DNA of 64,000 nucleotides from Caballeronia sp. NK8 (GTDB lineage: Bacteria; Pseudomonadota; Gammaproteobacteria; Burkholderiales; Burkholderiaceae), in the NCBI RefSeq assembly GCF_018408855.1, contig NZ_AP024323.1, positions 310,001 through 374,000 on the forward strand. The letters run 5' to 3'. Shown piece after piece: positions 28,063 through 38,939 of this stretch (within the stretch, counting starts at the first letter, position 1; each line of letters begins with the position of its first letter). Made by a program: the position numbers and the translations under genes. The notes under the pieces were generated by a model that did not search any database, was not told the DNA's origin, and saw only the letters and a program-made list of their open reading frames with translations.

Positions 28063-28969
28063 CAGCGTCGCGCGCGACGAAGGCCGCATCAGCGACGCCG
28101 ATCTCTCCGCGCAATTCGCCGCTCATGCCGCACAGGCGCAGCGGCGTCATCGCAAAGGCCAGTGGCATCTGCTGTTCATTCTCGTGTTCGTGCTCGGGCC
28201 GCTCGTCGTCTATCCGCTCGCGCGGCTCATCATGCTGAGCGTGACCGGCTCCGACGGCTTCACGCTTCACGCATACAGCGCGTTCTTCGGCAATCCCGAA
28301 ACACGCGGCATGATCGGCACGACGTTCGGCATTCTTGTCGCGAGCGCGAGCATCGCGTCGCTGCTGGGCGTAGCGCTCGCATCGATGCTGTTCTTCAGGC
28401 CGTTCGCGGGCGCGCGTCTGCTGACGCGCTTTCTGGAATTGTTCGTCGCGTTTCCGTCGTTCCTCGTGGCGTTCACGCTGATCTTTCTGTATGGCTCGCA
28501 AGGCTCGGTGAGCATCGGCTTGCAGCGGCTCTTTTCGCTCGATGCGCCGCCGCTCGATTTTCTCTTCGGCATCGGCGGCGTGATTCTCGCGGAAGTGGTG
28601 TTCTATGCGCCGTTCGTCGTGCGCCCGACGCTCGCATCGTACGCGACGCTCGACATGCGTTTGGTCGAAGCCGCGAAAAGCCTCGGCGCCGATGGCTGGA
28701 TGGTCGCGATGAAGATCGTGTTGCCGCTCGCGTGGCCGGGCATCGCGGCGGGAACGATCCTTTGCTTCCTGCTGACGCTGAACGAGTTCGGCATTCTGCT
28801 CGTGCTCGGCAGCGCGCATCTGATCACGCTGCCGATCGCCATCTACAGCGCCGCGACCGTCGATCTGGATCTGCCCACCGCGGCGGCCGGCTCGGTCGTG
28901 ATGCTGCTGATGTCGCTGTCGTTGTACGCGTTGTATCGGCGCGTCGACCGGCGTTCGGGAGGCCGCTGA
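28040..28969 (+). CDS. phnU: ABC permease, PhnU type
   Basis: A 309-residue inner-membrane permease with a ~45-residue cytoplasmic N-terminus and about six to seven membrane helices. The EAA loop contacting the ATPase is seen in LVEAAKSLGADGWMVAMKIVLPLAWPG. The start ATG 28040 (MSSLFVPDSVARDEG) lies inside the end of phnT in another frame, which couples their translation. It pairs with the next gene to form the transmembrane channel. Confidence 0.83.
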   Translation: MSSLFVPDSVARDEGRISDADLSAQFAAHAAQAQRRHRKGQWHLLFILVFVLGPLVVYPLARLIMLSVTGSDGFTLHAYSAFFGNPETRGMIGTTFGILVASASIASLLGVALASMLFFRPFAGARLLTRFLELFVAFPSFLVAFTLIFLYGSQGSVSIGLQRLFSLDAPPLDFLFGIGGVILAEVVFYAPFVVRPTLASYATLDMRLVEAAKSLGADGWMVAMKIVLPLAWPGIAAGTILCFLLTLNEFGILLVLGSAHLITLPIAIYSAATVDLDLPTAAAGSVVMLLMSLSLYALYRRVDRRSGGR

Positions 28970-28970
28970 C

Positions 28971-29795
28971 ATGCAGCTTTCGATTTCGTCACGCTTCACG
29001 CCCGGCGCGTTGTTGCGCATCGCGTTCACGGGCTTCGTCGCGTTGCTGTGCTTCTGGCTCTTCGTGCTGCCGGTGGTTGTCGTCGCGCTGTCGAGCGTCG
29101 CGTCGCACTGGTCGGGAACGATGCTGCCCGATGGCTTCAGCACGCGCTGGTTCGCGCGTCTCGGTTCGAGCGATCTCGACGCCGTCATGACGAGTCTCGA
29201 AGTGGGGATGGGCGTCGCGATGCTCGGTACCGCACTGGGTCTCTGGCTCGCACTCGCGCTGGAAGGGCGCGACCGGCGCGGCCTGGGCGCGCTCGTCGAC
29301 GCCGTCGCGATGATGGGCAGCGGCGTGCCGAGTGTCGTGCTCGGGCTCGCGGTGCTGATCGCGTATCACAAGCGTCCGCTGGATCTGTCCGGCTCGGCCG
29401 CGATCGTCGTGCTCGTGCAGCTCGCGCTCGTGCTGCCGTTCTGCTATCGCTGCGCGGCCGCCGCGTTGCGCCCGGAACTGATGACCTTGCGCGAGGCCGC
29501 CGCGAGTCTCGGCGCGCCGCCGCGCATGGTGCTCGCGCGCGTGGTATTGCCGCAACTCGTGCCGGCAATCCGCGCGAGTCTCGCGCTCGGTTTCGCGCTG
29601 TCGCTCGGCGAACTGGGCGCGACGCTCACCGTCTATCCGCCGGGCTTCGCGACAGTGCCGATCGTCGTCGTGGGGCAGGTCAATCGCGGTTACTATCTGC
29701 CCGCATCGGCGCTGTCGCTGATCCTGCTGGCGGTCTCGCTCGCCGCGCTACTGATGATCGCCGCGCGTGCTCCGCGCAGCGGAATCGCACGCTAA
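28971..29795 (+). CDS. phnV: ABC permease, PhnV type
   Basis: A 274-residue permease with about six transmembrane helices. The EAA loop is LREAAASLGAPPRMVLARVVLPQLVPA. It begins one base after the phnU stop, and is the last gene of the phnSTUV operon. GC-rich inverted repeats follow about 20 bp downstream. Confidence 0.83.
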   Translation: MQLSISSRFTPGALLRIAFTGFVALLCFWLFVLPVVVVALSSVASHWSGTMLPDGFSTRWFARLGSSDLDAVMTSLEVGMGVAMLGTALGLWLALALEGRDRRGLGALVDAVAMMGSGVPSVVLGLAVLIAYHKRPLDLSGSAAIVVLVQLALVLPFCYRCAAAALRPELMTLREAAASLGAPPRMVLARVVLPQLVPAIRASLALGFALSLGELGATLTVYPPGFATVPIVVVGQVNRGYYLPASALSLILLAVSLAALLMIAARAPRSGIAR

Positions 29796-29816
29796 ACATC
29801 GGGAATCCGAACTAAA

Positions 29817-29843
29817 ATTCCGGGCCGGAATTGGGCCCGGAAT
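29817..29843. terminator. GC-rich hairpin after phnV
   Basis: A 10-bp perfect stem (ATTCCGGGCC/GGCCCGGAAT) with a 7-nt loop lies 22 bp after the phnV stop. A second inverted repeat (GCGGCC...GGCCGC, 29845-29869) follows, then GTTAGCGTTTT. No long T-run directly follows the first stem, so it may be a weak terminator or an mRNA 3' end protector. Confidence 0.45.
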
Positions 29844-30064
29844 GCGGCCGCGAGCAATTCCCGGGCCGCGTTAGCGTTTTGGCCATGTCATACCAAAAAA
29901 AATAAAACTGGCGTAACCTGCACTTTCAGGCACGGCCGCACCCGCATGACCGGAGGAATTTTCCCTCGGGAACAATCAGGGCAGGGCGCCATTTTGGGGC
30001 GTCCGAGTGAACTCCCGTCGCGCTTTCGCGGTCGTTGCATATGTTGCAAACACCGGAGGTTCCG

Positions 30065-32518
<2,454 letters not shown>

Positions 32519-32536
32519 AGCGCGCGCGTTTCGGCC

Positions 32537-32851
32537 TCAGCGCCGCGTGATGCGAATCACGCGGCCGAGCGTCGCGTTGGGAAACCATCGCGTGATCTTG
32601 CCGATGACCACGTTCGCGTCCACGCCGTCCGTTTCGACATAGAGGGTCGTGCAGTCGTGACGACGGCTCGTCGCGACGACGTGCGCGCGCACGTTCGCAC
32701 CGAAAGCGTGCGTGAGCAATTCACGCGCGGGTGCGGAGTTCAGTCCGGGAACGGTCAGATCGAACGCAAGGCAGTGACGCGTTTCGCGGCGGCGCGGCGA
32801 GCCGCCGTTGGATGCCTGGGGAAGAAAGGGCAGGTCGGAAGTGCGATACAT
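32537..32851 (-). CDS. Hypothetical protein, possible ACT-like fold
   Basis: About 104 residues from ATG 32851. The middle reads RHCLAFDLTVPGLNSAPARELLTHAFG, then VVATSRRHDCTTLYVETDG and VIGKITRWFPNATLGRVIRI. The beta-alpha-beta rhythm hints at a small ACT-like or ferredoxin-like fold, but I do not recognise the family. No strong ribosome site precedes the ATG; GTG 32896 is an upstream alternative. It converges with glgP, 18 bp apart. Confidence 0.5.
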   Translation of the reverse strand: MYRTSDLPFLPQASNGGSPRRRETRHCLAFDLTVPGLNSAPARELLTHAFGANVRAHVVATSRRHDCTTLYVETDGVDANVVIGKITRWFPNATLGRVIRITRR

Positions 32852-32961
32852 CGATGACAGCCGCCCGATGGCGGCTCGAAGTGGCAACGCGTTCACTCTA
32901 CCGCCGCGCGCCTAAAGGCGGCGATAAAGTCGCGCGCGACGATATTAACGCCGTATCAAAA

Positions 32962-33366
32962 TCACGCCTGCGGTTTGGCGGCTGCGCTGGCCGCGTGTTT
33001 CGCGACCGCATCGCCGACGAGCGCGGCCACTTTGTCCGCAAATTCCTGATCTTTCGTGATGAGCACTTCGCGCTCGCCATCGGGCGTCGCGACCATCAAT
33101 TGATAGATCACGTCCTGCGTGATCCAGGTCAGGTAGCCCACCACGATGGTCATCACGCCGAGCACGAGCGCCGCGCCCGAGCCGGTGATAATGCCCGCGC
33201 CGAACGCGACGAGCCCGATCAGCGCGATGATGACGGGCATCGGCTTCTGGCGCGGAATCATCACGACGCGCGCGGTGCGCAGATCACGCAGCGGAATCAT
33301 CTGCCCCGATGCCGACAGGCCGGCGCGCGAGAGCGTGACGCCGCGTTCGTTGAAAGGAGTATCCAT
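32962..33366 (-). CDS. DUF6232-family membrane protein
   Basis: A 134-residue protein beginning FNERGVTLSRAGLSASGQMIPLRDLRTARV, a pattern of the DUF6232 group. Two hydrophobic segments follow (VIIALIGLVAFGAGIITGSG and ALVLGVMTIVVGYLTWI), then a soluble beta-rich tail and an Ala/Lys-rich helix. A function is not established for the family. It is monocistronic, divergent from the deoR-type gene. Confidence 0.75.
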   Translation of the reverse strand: MDTPFNERGVTLSRAGLSASGQMIPLRDLRTARVVMIPRQKPMPVIIALIGLVAFGAGIITGSGAALVLGVMTIVVGYLTWITQDVIYQLMVATPDGEREVLITKDQEFADKVAALVGDAVAKHAASAAAKPQA

Positions 33367-33530
33367 AAGGTTTCGCAGTTCTTGTTACGGCCGGTGAAAC
33401 CGGGGAGCGTACCAGACCGCGCGCGCCGGGGGCAGTTGCACGGCATTCATGTGCTTTGCATTCCGGGCGCTCCCGCGCCGCGATACGCCGTCTCTCACGG
33501 GAAAACCATGACGAGATTCGCTTTGATCTT

Positions 33531-33566
33531 CTTTCGTTTCGAAACTAGACTCTTCCGTAACGAAAG
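33531..33566. promoter_or_regulatory. Candidate DeoR-family operator before the regulator gene
   Basis: An inverted pair CTTTCGTT (33531-33538) and AACGAAAG (33559-33566) flanks 20 bp. Inside the first arm begins the palindrome GTTTCGAAAC (33536-33545). It lies 20 bp before the deoR-type start. The TTTCGT/ACGAAA elements recur upstream of the kinase gene, and TTTCGTTT-type motifs are typical of sugar DeoR regulators such as AgaR. Autoregulation is therefore plausible. Confidence 0.55.
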
Positions 33567-33586
33567 ATCGCGTGGAAGCGAACCTG

Positions 33587-34396
33587 ATGCTGAACAACAA
33601 GAGTTCATTGAAGCGACGCCTTCAAATCGTCGAACTTGTTCGCAAGCGCGGGGAAGTTTCCGTCGATGAACTCAGTCAGGTTTTCGATGTTTCGAGCGTG
33701 ACCATCCGTAGCGACCTGACTTATCTGGAGCAGCAGCGCTACCTTCTGCGTTCGTTCGGAAAGGCCCGCTATCTCGCACAGAAGTCCGGAGACGACATTC
33801 TCGTGCCGGCGTCGGACGCCGCCATACGCAAGGCCTCCGAGACGGCTCTCGCCCGTTTTGCGGCCGAACAGGTGATGGATAGCGAAGCGGTCATGTTGGG
33901 CGCGGGAGAGATCGTTCACAAGATGATTCCCTTCCTTGCAGACCGGGCGAATCTTTCATTGCTGGTTCAGGACGTTTCGGTTGCCCAGACGGTTCAGCGG
34001 TTTCTGCACTGCGAGGTGTTGCTGACCGGCGGCCGACTGGAGCACGGCTCGACTGTGATGACCGGCCCTGACGCGGAAGCCGCTGTGAGCCGGCGCCCGA
34101 TTGATCTGTGCGTGCTGCAAGCATCCGGTGTCGACCGCGATGGCAAACTTTTGACGGCGGATTCCGCCCTGGCGCGCGTGGCGCAGGCAGCGCGGCGGGC
34201 CGCGAGGCGAACGATCGTCGTTGCGTTTCAGCCGGTACTCGACGAACGTAGCGGCGTGGCGTTCGCGAGCGCGCAAGAGATTGACACGTTGCTTATCGAC
34301 GATGGAATCGACCCGCCGACGATGGAGACGGTGATGCGCAAGGGCCTTCAGCTGCAAAGGCGTGACACAGGCATTCTGGAGTTTCGCGCTTCCTGA
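33587..34396 (+). CDS. DeoR/GlpR-family sugar regulator
   Basis: A 269-residue transcription factor. The N-terminal helix-turn-helix is visible as LKRRLQIVELVRKRGEVSV followed by DELSQVFDVSSVTIRSDLTYLE. The C-terminal DeoR sensor domain includes VMLGAGEIVHKMIPFL and GPDAEAAVSRRPIDL, and should bind a phosphorylated sugar. It is the first gene before the sugar kinase and most likely represses the sugar cluster until the phospho-sugar appears. ATG 33587 (GGAAG 8 bp upstream) is preferred to GTG 33572. Confidence 0.88.
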   Translation: MLNNKSSLKRRLQIVELVRKRGEVSVDELSQVFDVSSVTIRSDLTYLEQQRYLLRSFGKARYLAQKSGDDILVPASDAAIRKASETALARFAAEQVMDSEAVMLGAGEIVHKMIPFLADRANLSLLVQDVSVAQTVQRFLHCEVLLTGGRLEHGSTVMTGPDAEAAVSRRPIDLCVLQASGVDRDGKLLTADSALARVAQAARRAARRTIVVAFQPVLDERSGVAFASAQEIDTLLIDDGIDPPTMETVMRKGLQLQRRDTGILEFRAS

Positions 34397-34425
34397 CAGG
34401 ACGTATTGCGCTAAGCGCGTCCTGT
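34396..34425 (+). other. Hairpin between regulator and kinase genes
   Basis: ACAGGACG (34396-34403) pairs with CGTCCTGT (34418-34425), and an inner CGC-TAA-GCG extends it. It begins at the last base of the regulator stop codon. No T-run follows, so it is more likely an attenuating or processing hairpin, or a protein site, than a full terminator. Confidence 0.4.
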
Positions 34426-34431
34426 ATTGCA

Positions 34432-34457
34432 TTTCGTGTATCGTAATCCTAACGAAA
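34432..34457. promoter_or_regulatory. Candidate DeoR-family operator before the kinase gene
   Basis: TTTCGT (34432-34437) and ACGAAA (34452-34457) form an inverted pair seven bases before the kinase start. The same hexamers are used in the candidate site before the regulator gene, which suggests one regulator binds both. Confidence 0.5.
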
Positions 34458-34463
34458 ACCGCC

Positions 34464-35450
34464 ATGGCTAAAACCGAAGCGAAACCGGACCATCGTCCCG
34501 GCTGCATTCTCACGATGGGCGAGATTCTCGTCGAGATTCTCGCCACGGAAATCGGGCAGTCGTTTCGGCAGGCAGGGACGCTGATCGGGCCGTTCGCGAG
34601 CGGCGCGCCGGCAATTTTTATCGATCAGGTCGCGAAGTGCGGCAGCCCGTGCGCGATCATCGGATGCGTCGGCGATGACGACTTCGGCGCCCTCAATGTC
34701 GAGCGCCTGCGCGAGGACGGCGTGGATGTATCCGGGATATCCGTCATCAAGGCTGCCACCACCGGCAGCGCGTTCGTCACGTATCGCAAGGATGGCGACA
34801 GGGACTTCATCTACAACATCACCAACAGCGCCTCGGGACATCTTTCTGTCAGCGAGATTCGCGAACACTTGCTGAAGGATTGCAGGCATTTTCATGTGAT
34901 GGGGTCCTCGCTCTTCTCGTTTCGCATCATCGAGGCGATGAAGAGCGTCATCGAAACGGTGAAGGCGAACGGTGGCACGGTCAGCTTCGACCCGAACATC
35001 CGCAAGGAGATGCTGCGCATTCCGGAAATGCGTGAGGCGCTCGACTTCATTCTCGACTACACCGATGTGTTCCTGCCGAGCGGGCACGAAGTGATGTTGC
35101 TCGCGAGCGCGAACACCGAAAAGGCAGCGATCGATGAATTGCTGGGCAGAGGAGTGCGCGAGGTCGTGGTGAAACGCGGCAAGGACGGATGCAGCTTCTA
35201 TGATGGAAAAGACGAGCGGCATGTCCAAGCCTTGCCGGTGACTGAAGTCGACCCGACGGGCGCCGGAGACTGCTTCGGCGGGACTTACATCGCCTGTCGC
35301 GCACAAGGATTGGGTGTCGGGCGGGCGCTGGAATATGCCGGCGCTGCAGGTGCGCGCGCTGTCACGTATCGCGGTCCGATGGAAGGAACTGCAACGCTCG
35401 CGGAACTGGATGCGTTCATCAAGGAGAGATCCGAGGTGAGCCATGACTGA
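34464..35450 (+). CDS. PfkB-family sugar kinase, candidate D-tagatose kinase
   Basis: A 328-residue carbohydrate kinase of PF00294. The C-terminal PfkB signature is DPTGAGDCFGG with catalytic Asp269; the substrate side includes GPFASGAPAIFIDQVAKCG and GCVGDDDFGALNVERL. ATG 34464 follows the candidate operator. The gene overlaps the next one by 8 bp. Known galactitol/altritol pathways of Agrobacterium pair a PF00294 D-tagatose kinase with a PF08013 tagatose-6-phosphate 4-epimerase. The same pairing here suggests D-tagatose as substrate. Fructokinase or another ketose kinase activity remains possible. Confidence 0.85.
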   Translation: MAKTEAKPDHRPGCILTMGEILVEILATEIGQSFRQAGTLIGPFASGAPAIFIDQVAKCGSPCAIIGCVGDDDFGALNVERLREDGVDVSGISVIKAATTGSAFVTYRKDGDRDFIYNITNSASGHLSVSEIREHLLKDCRHFHVMGSSLFSFRIIEAMKSVIETVKANGGTVSFDPNIRKEMLRIPEMREALDFILDYTDVFLPSGHEVMLLASANTEKAAIDELLGRGVREVVVKRGKDGCSFYDGKDERHVQALPVTEVDPTGAGDCFGGTYIACRAQGLGVGRALEYAGAAGARAVTYRGPMEGTATLAELDAFIKERSEVSHD

Positions 35451-36726
35451 AATCGTCACACGGCTCACAGCCGACGCACGATTTGGGTCGCGACTGAAGG
35501 GAATCTACTCGGTCTGCTCGGCACACCCATGGGTGATCGAAGCAAGCATGAGGCAGGCGCTCGATGATGGCACGCCATTGCTGCTCGAATCCACCTCGAA
35601 CCAGGTGGATCAGTATGGCGGTTACACCGGCATGCGGCCCGCGGACTTCGTGCGGTTCGTTCACAAAATCGCCGATAGAGTGGGTTTCCGTCGAGAAACC
35701 CTGCTTCTCGGCGGCGACCATCTCGGCCCGAACGCCTGGCGAAATCTTCCAGCCGATGAAGCGATGGAACGCGCTGAAGCACTGATCGAAGCCTACGCCG
35801 CGGCAGGATTCAAAAAGATTCACCTCGACACGAGCATGAGCTGCGCCGATGACCCGTCGCGTCTTTCCGACGAAGTGGTCGCCGGGCGTGCGGCCCGATT
35901 GTGCGCGGCCGCGGAGCAAGCAGCCGAACGCGCAGGGCTGCGCGAACGCCCGGTCTACATAGTCGGTACGGAAGTCCCCGTGCCCGGCGGGGCATCGGAA
36001 GCGCTTGCTGCGGTCGAGGTGACGAACCCGCGCGCGGCGCTCGATACCGTCGCGGTGCATCGTGCGGCATGGCAGGCCCGTGGGCTGGACGCGGCGTGGG
36101 AGCGCGTCGTCGGTCTCGTGGTCCAGCCGGGTGTGGAGTTCGATCACACGAAGGTGGTGGACTATGACGCGTCATCCGCCGGCGAGCTGTCGCATATCCT
36201 CGATGACTTGCCCGGCATGGTCTTCGAAGCGCATTCCACGGACTATCAGAAGCCTGAGGCTCTGTCGGCGCTGGTGCGTGACGGCTTCGCCATTCTGAAA
36301 GTCGGGCCAGGCGCGACGTTCGCATTGCGAGAAGCGCTTTACGCTCTTGCGGACATCGAAGACGAACTGGTCGCAGCGGATGCACGCTCCAATCTGAGAG
36401 CAGTGGTCGAGCGCGTGATGCAGGAGAAACCCAGAAATTGGGAGAAGTACTATCACGGCAGCGAACAGGAAAAGCGGCTCTTGCGCACTTTCAGCTACAG
36501 CGACCGAATTCGCTACTACTGGACCGATGCGGAAGTTGCGGACGCAACGCAAAAGCTGGTGTTCAATCTTGAACACGTCGACATACGCGAAAACCTCATC
36601 AGTCGATATCTTCCGAACCAGTACTGGCAACTCCGCTGCGGATTGATCGATGGTTCGCCGATGAGCCTGATCTTCAGCAAGGTGCGGGAGGTCATCGGCA
36701 TGTATGCGGTCGCTTGTAGAACGTAA
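35443..36726 (+). CDS. GatZ/KbaZ-family protein, candidate tagatose-6-phosphate 4-epimerase
   Basis: A 427-residue TIM-barrel protein of PF08013, formerly called the non-catalytic subunit of tagatose-bisphosphate aldolase. Family segments are KGIYSVCSAHPWVIEASMRQA, LLLGGDHLGPNAWR, HLDTSMSCADDP, YIVGTEVPVPGG and VFEAHSTDYQ. No GatY/KbaY catalytic aldolase subunit is encoded nearby, so the aldolase role is unlikely. An Agrobacterium member is known to epimerise D-tagatose 6-phosphate at C4 to D-fructose 6-phosphate, which fits a kinase-coupled position. It overlaps the kinase gene by 8 bp. Confidence 0.88.
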   Translation: MTEIVTRLTADARFGSRLKGIYSVCSAHPWVIEASMRQALDDGTPLLLESTSNQVDQYGGYTGMRPADFVRFVHKIADRVGFRRETLLLGGDHLGPNAWRNLPADEAMERAEALIEAYAAAGFKKIHLDTSMSCADDPSRLSDEVVAGRAARLCAAAEQAAERAGLRERPVYIVGTEVPVPGGASEALAAVEVTNPRAALDTVAVHRAAWQARGLDAAWERVVGLVVQPGVEFDHTKVVDYDASSAGELSHILDDLPGMVFEAHSTDYQKPEALSALVRDGFAILKVGPGATFALREALYALADIEDELVAADARSNLRAVVERVMQEKPRNWEKYYHGSEQEKRLLRTFSYSDRIRYYWTDAEVADATQKLVFNLEHVDIRENLISRYLPNQYWQLRCGLIDGSPMSLIFSKVREVIGMYAVACRT

Positions 36727-36893
36727 GCATCGCATTCGATGAACGGCGTCATGGTAATCCCACTTTTTGGCGTCCTTCATACCTGTGCAGGGAAAACCCG
36801 CTTTGTTGGGCTTTCGACTCGTCACTAGAATTTTTCACGGTAAAAGAGGCTTGCCCTCCCCATGGCGAGCTCAGAGGCTTACTTGGAGGCGAC

Positions 36894-37898
36894 ATGAGCA
36901 AAGTGACCGTGGACAAAAGTGAGCAGCCGAGGCCCCGCAAGGGTTTCGCGACTCAGCTCATGCACTCGCGTGAGACCGGCATCGTTGGCGCGCTGGTCAT
37001 CATGGTGGTGCTGCTATCGATTTTCGCGCCGGACTTCGCCAGTAAAGGCAACCTGCTCAATGACGCGCGCAATCTGTCATTCATCGGCATCGTCGTGCTG
37101 GGTCAGGCTGCGGTAATGATTACTGGCGGGATCGACCTTTCGGTCGGCAGCGTGTGGGGGCTTGCGGCGGTGGCGTCCGCCGCGATGATGCAAGCGGGCA
37201 TGGGTGTGGTTCCGGCGTGCGCGCTCACGCTGCTCATTTGCGCCGCCGTTGGCTTCTTCAACGGCTTCTGCGTGACCAAGCTGCGCATGCTGCCGTTCGT
37301 TCCGACGCTCGCCACCATGAGCATCGCACGTGCGCTCGCGCTCATCATCACGCGCGGCAAGGCAATCGACGGCTTCCGCCCCGACGGTGACGCGTTCTTC
37401 GCACTCGGCGGCGGCGACTTCCTCGACTTGCCGGTTCCCTTCATCATCTTCGTGGTGCTGGCGATCATCGCGGCGATCGTGCTCAAGAGAACGGTCTACG
37501 GCCGCCAGCTCTATGCGGTCGGCGGTAACGAACGCGCCGCGATGCTCACCGGCCTGAACGTGGACCGGCTGAAGATGAGCGTCTACATCATGTCCTCTGT
37601 CCTCGCGGGTGTCGCGGGCATCATCGAAGTGAGCTACCTGTCGTCCGCGATTTCCAATCAGGGGCTGGGTAAAGAGCTGAGTGTCATTGCGGCGGCGGTG
37701 ATCGGCGGCACGGCCCTGTCCGGCGGCGAAGGCACCGTGATCGGCGTGTTCGTCGGCACGGTGATTCTCGAAGTGCTGCGCAATGGTCTCGTCTTGCTGG
37801 GAACGGACGCTTATTGGCAAGGGGTGTTCGTCGGTTCTGTCATCGTGCTTGCCGTCTTTATCGATCAACTCAGAAAAGGCGTCTGGCGACGTCGATGA
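36894..37898 (+). CDS. Ribose-type sugar ABC permease
   Basis: A 334-residue inner-membrane permease of the RbsC/AraH class with about eight to ten helices. Conserved parts include GQAAVMITGGIDLSVGSVWGL, GFFNGFCVTKLRMLPFVPTLATM and the loop GGNERAAMLTGLNVDRLKMSVY that contacts the ATPase. GGAGG precedes ATG 36894. A 167-bp gap to the preceding gene may hold an internal promoter. It forms the sugar importer with the next two genes. Confidence 0.92.
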   Translation: MSKVTVDKSEQPRPRKGFATQLMHSRETGIVGALVIMVVLLSIFAPDFASKGNLLNDARNLSFIGIVVLGQAAVMITGGIDLSVGSVWGLAAVASAAMMQAGMGVVPACALTLLICAAVGFFNGFCVTKLRMLPFVPTLATMSIARALALIITRGKAIDGFRPDGDAFFALGGGDFLDLPVPFIIFVVLAIIAAIVLKRTVYGRQLYAVGGNERAAMLTGLNVDRLKMSVYIMSSVLAGVAGIIEVSYLSSAISNQGLGKELSVIAAAVIGGTALSGGEGTVIGVFVGTVILEVLRNGLVLLGTDAYWQGVFVGSVIVLAVFIDQLRKGVWRRR

Positions 37899-37931
37899 GC
37901 GCTGTAGCCATAACAATCCTTGGAGAAGACC

Positions 37932-38879
37932 ATGACACGCACCATGATCAGTGCAGTAGCCGCCGCCGTCCTGTTCGGGCTCGGCATCACGCAAGCGCAC
38001 GCAGCCGACAAGAAGGTTTTCGCCGTCGTGCCGAAGGCGCTCGGCGTCGCTTTCTACGCCGACGCGGAGAAAGGCTGCAAGGAGGAGGCCGCGAAACTCG
38101 GCGCGGAGTGCCTGTTCACGGGCCCGGCGCAACTCGATGACGCCGAGCAAGGTCGGATCGTAAGAGACCTGATTACCAAGAAGGTCGCGGGTATCGCGAT
38201 TGCGCCGAATAACGCCGACTCCATCAGTAACGTCATTAGTGCTGCCGTGGCGAAGAACATCCCGATCGTCACATTCGATTCCGATGCGCCGAAGTCCAAG
38301 CGGGCCGCGTTCATCGGCACGAACAACGAGGCGGGCGGAGTGGCCGCCGGCGAAGCATTCGCGAAGGCGCTTCCGAAGGGCGGCACCTACGCGATCCTGA
38401 CCGGTGGCCTGTCCGCCGCGAATCTGAATGAGCGCATCAAGGGCTTCAAGTCCAAGCTCGACGGCAACTTCAAGGAGGTTTCGGGTTCGCCCTTCGCATG
38501 CAACGACGACTCCAGCACGGCGGTGCAGTTGATTCAGGACATTCTCGCGAAGAACCCCAAGCTCGACGGTATCTTCTTCGCAGGCGGCTGGCCGATGTTC
38601 GCGCCTGAGGCCTACATTCGCGCCGTCAAGAACAAGGCAGCCGATATCAAGGCGGGCAAGTTCGTGATCGTCTCGTTCGACACGTTGCCGTCGCAGGTCA
38701 AGCTGCTCAAGGAGGGTTACGCGACCACGCTGATCGGCCAGCGACCGCTCGCGATGGGCATCGAGTCGGTGAAACAGCTCGATGAACTTTCCAAGGGCGG
38801 AAAGATTCCGCCGGTCACGGATACCGGTGTCGATATCGTGAATTCGTCCAACGTGGACAAGTTCGTCGGCGGCAAGTAA
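37932..38879 (+). CDS. Periplasmic sugar-binding protein (Peripla_BP_4 type)
   Basis: A 315-residue exported protein with a signal peptide ending at TQAHAAD. The fold is the ribose/galactose-binding type: KVFAVVPKALGVAFYADAEKG at the start, IAPNNADSISNVI, IVTFDSDAPKSKRAAFIGTNN and YAILTGGLSAANLNERIKG. It captures the sugar that the cluster degrades; the neighbouring enzymes suggest a rare ketohexose or a related sugar. ATG 37932 has GGAG 7 bp upstream. A strong hairpin follows the gene. Confidence 0.9.
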   Translation: MTRTMISAVAAAVLFGLGITQAHAADKKVFAVVPKALGVAFYADAEKGCKEEAAKLGAECLFTGPAQLDDAEQGRIVRDLITKKVAGIAIAPNNADSISNVISAAVAKNIPIVTFDSDAPKSKRAAFIGTNNEAGGVAAGEAFAKALPKGGTYAILTGGLSAANLNERIKGFKSKLDGNFKEVSGSPFACNDDSSTAVQLIQDILAKNPKLDGIFFAGGWPMFAPEAYIRAVKNKAADIKAGKFVIVSFDTLPSQVKLLKEGYATTLIGQRPLAMGIESVKQLDELSKGGKIPPVTDTGVDIVNSSNVDKFVGGK

Positions 38880-38890
38880 TCCGTCCGTGC

Positions 38891-38913
38891 GGGACCGGGA
38901 TGTTCCCGGTCCC
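38891..38913 (+). other. Intercistronic stem-loop after the binding-protein gene
   Basis: A perfect 10-bp GC-rich stem (GGGACCGGGA/TCCCGGTCCC) with a 3-nt loop lies 11 bp after the binding-protein stop and 26 bp before the ATPase start. No T-run follows. Such hairpins in binding-protein operons protect the upstream mRNA and raise binding-protein levels over the ATPase. Confidence 0.7.
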
Positions 38914-38939
38914 ATGCTTTCCTTGCGAAGAGTGCCGCC

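Noticed and set aside
35443..36726. Tagatose-bisphosphate aldolase non-catalytic subunit as the role of the PF08013 gene
   Set aside because: No GatY/KbaY catalytic aldolase subunit is encoded in the cluster, and the coupled kinase better fits the epimerase role.
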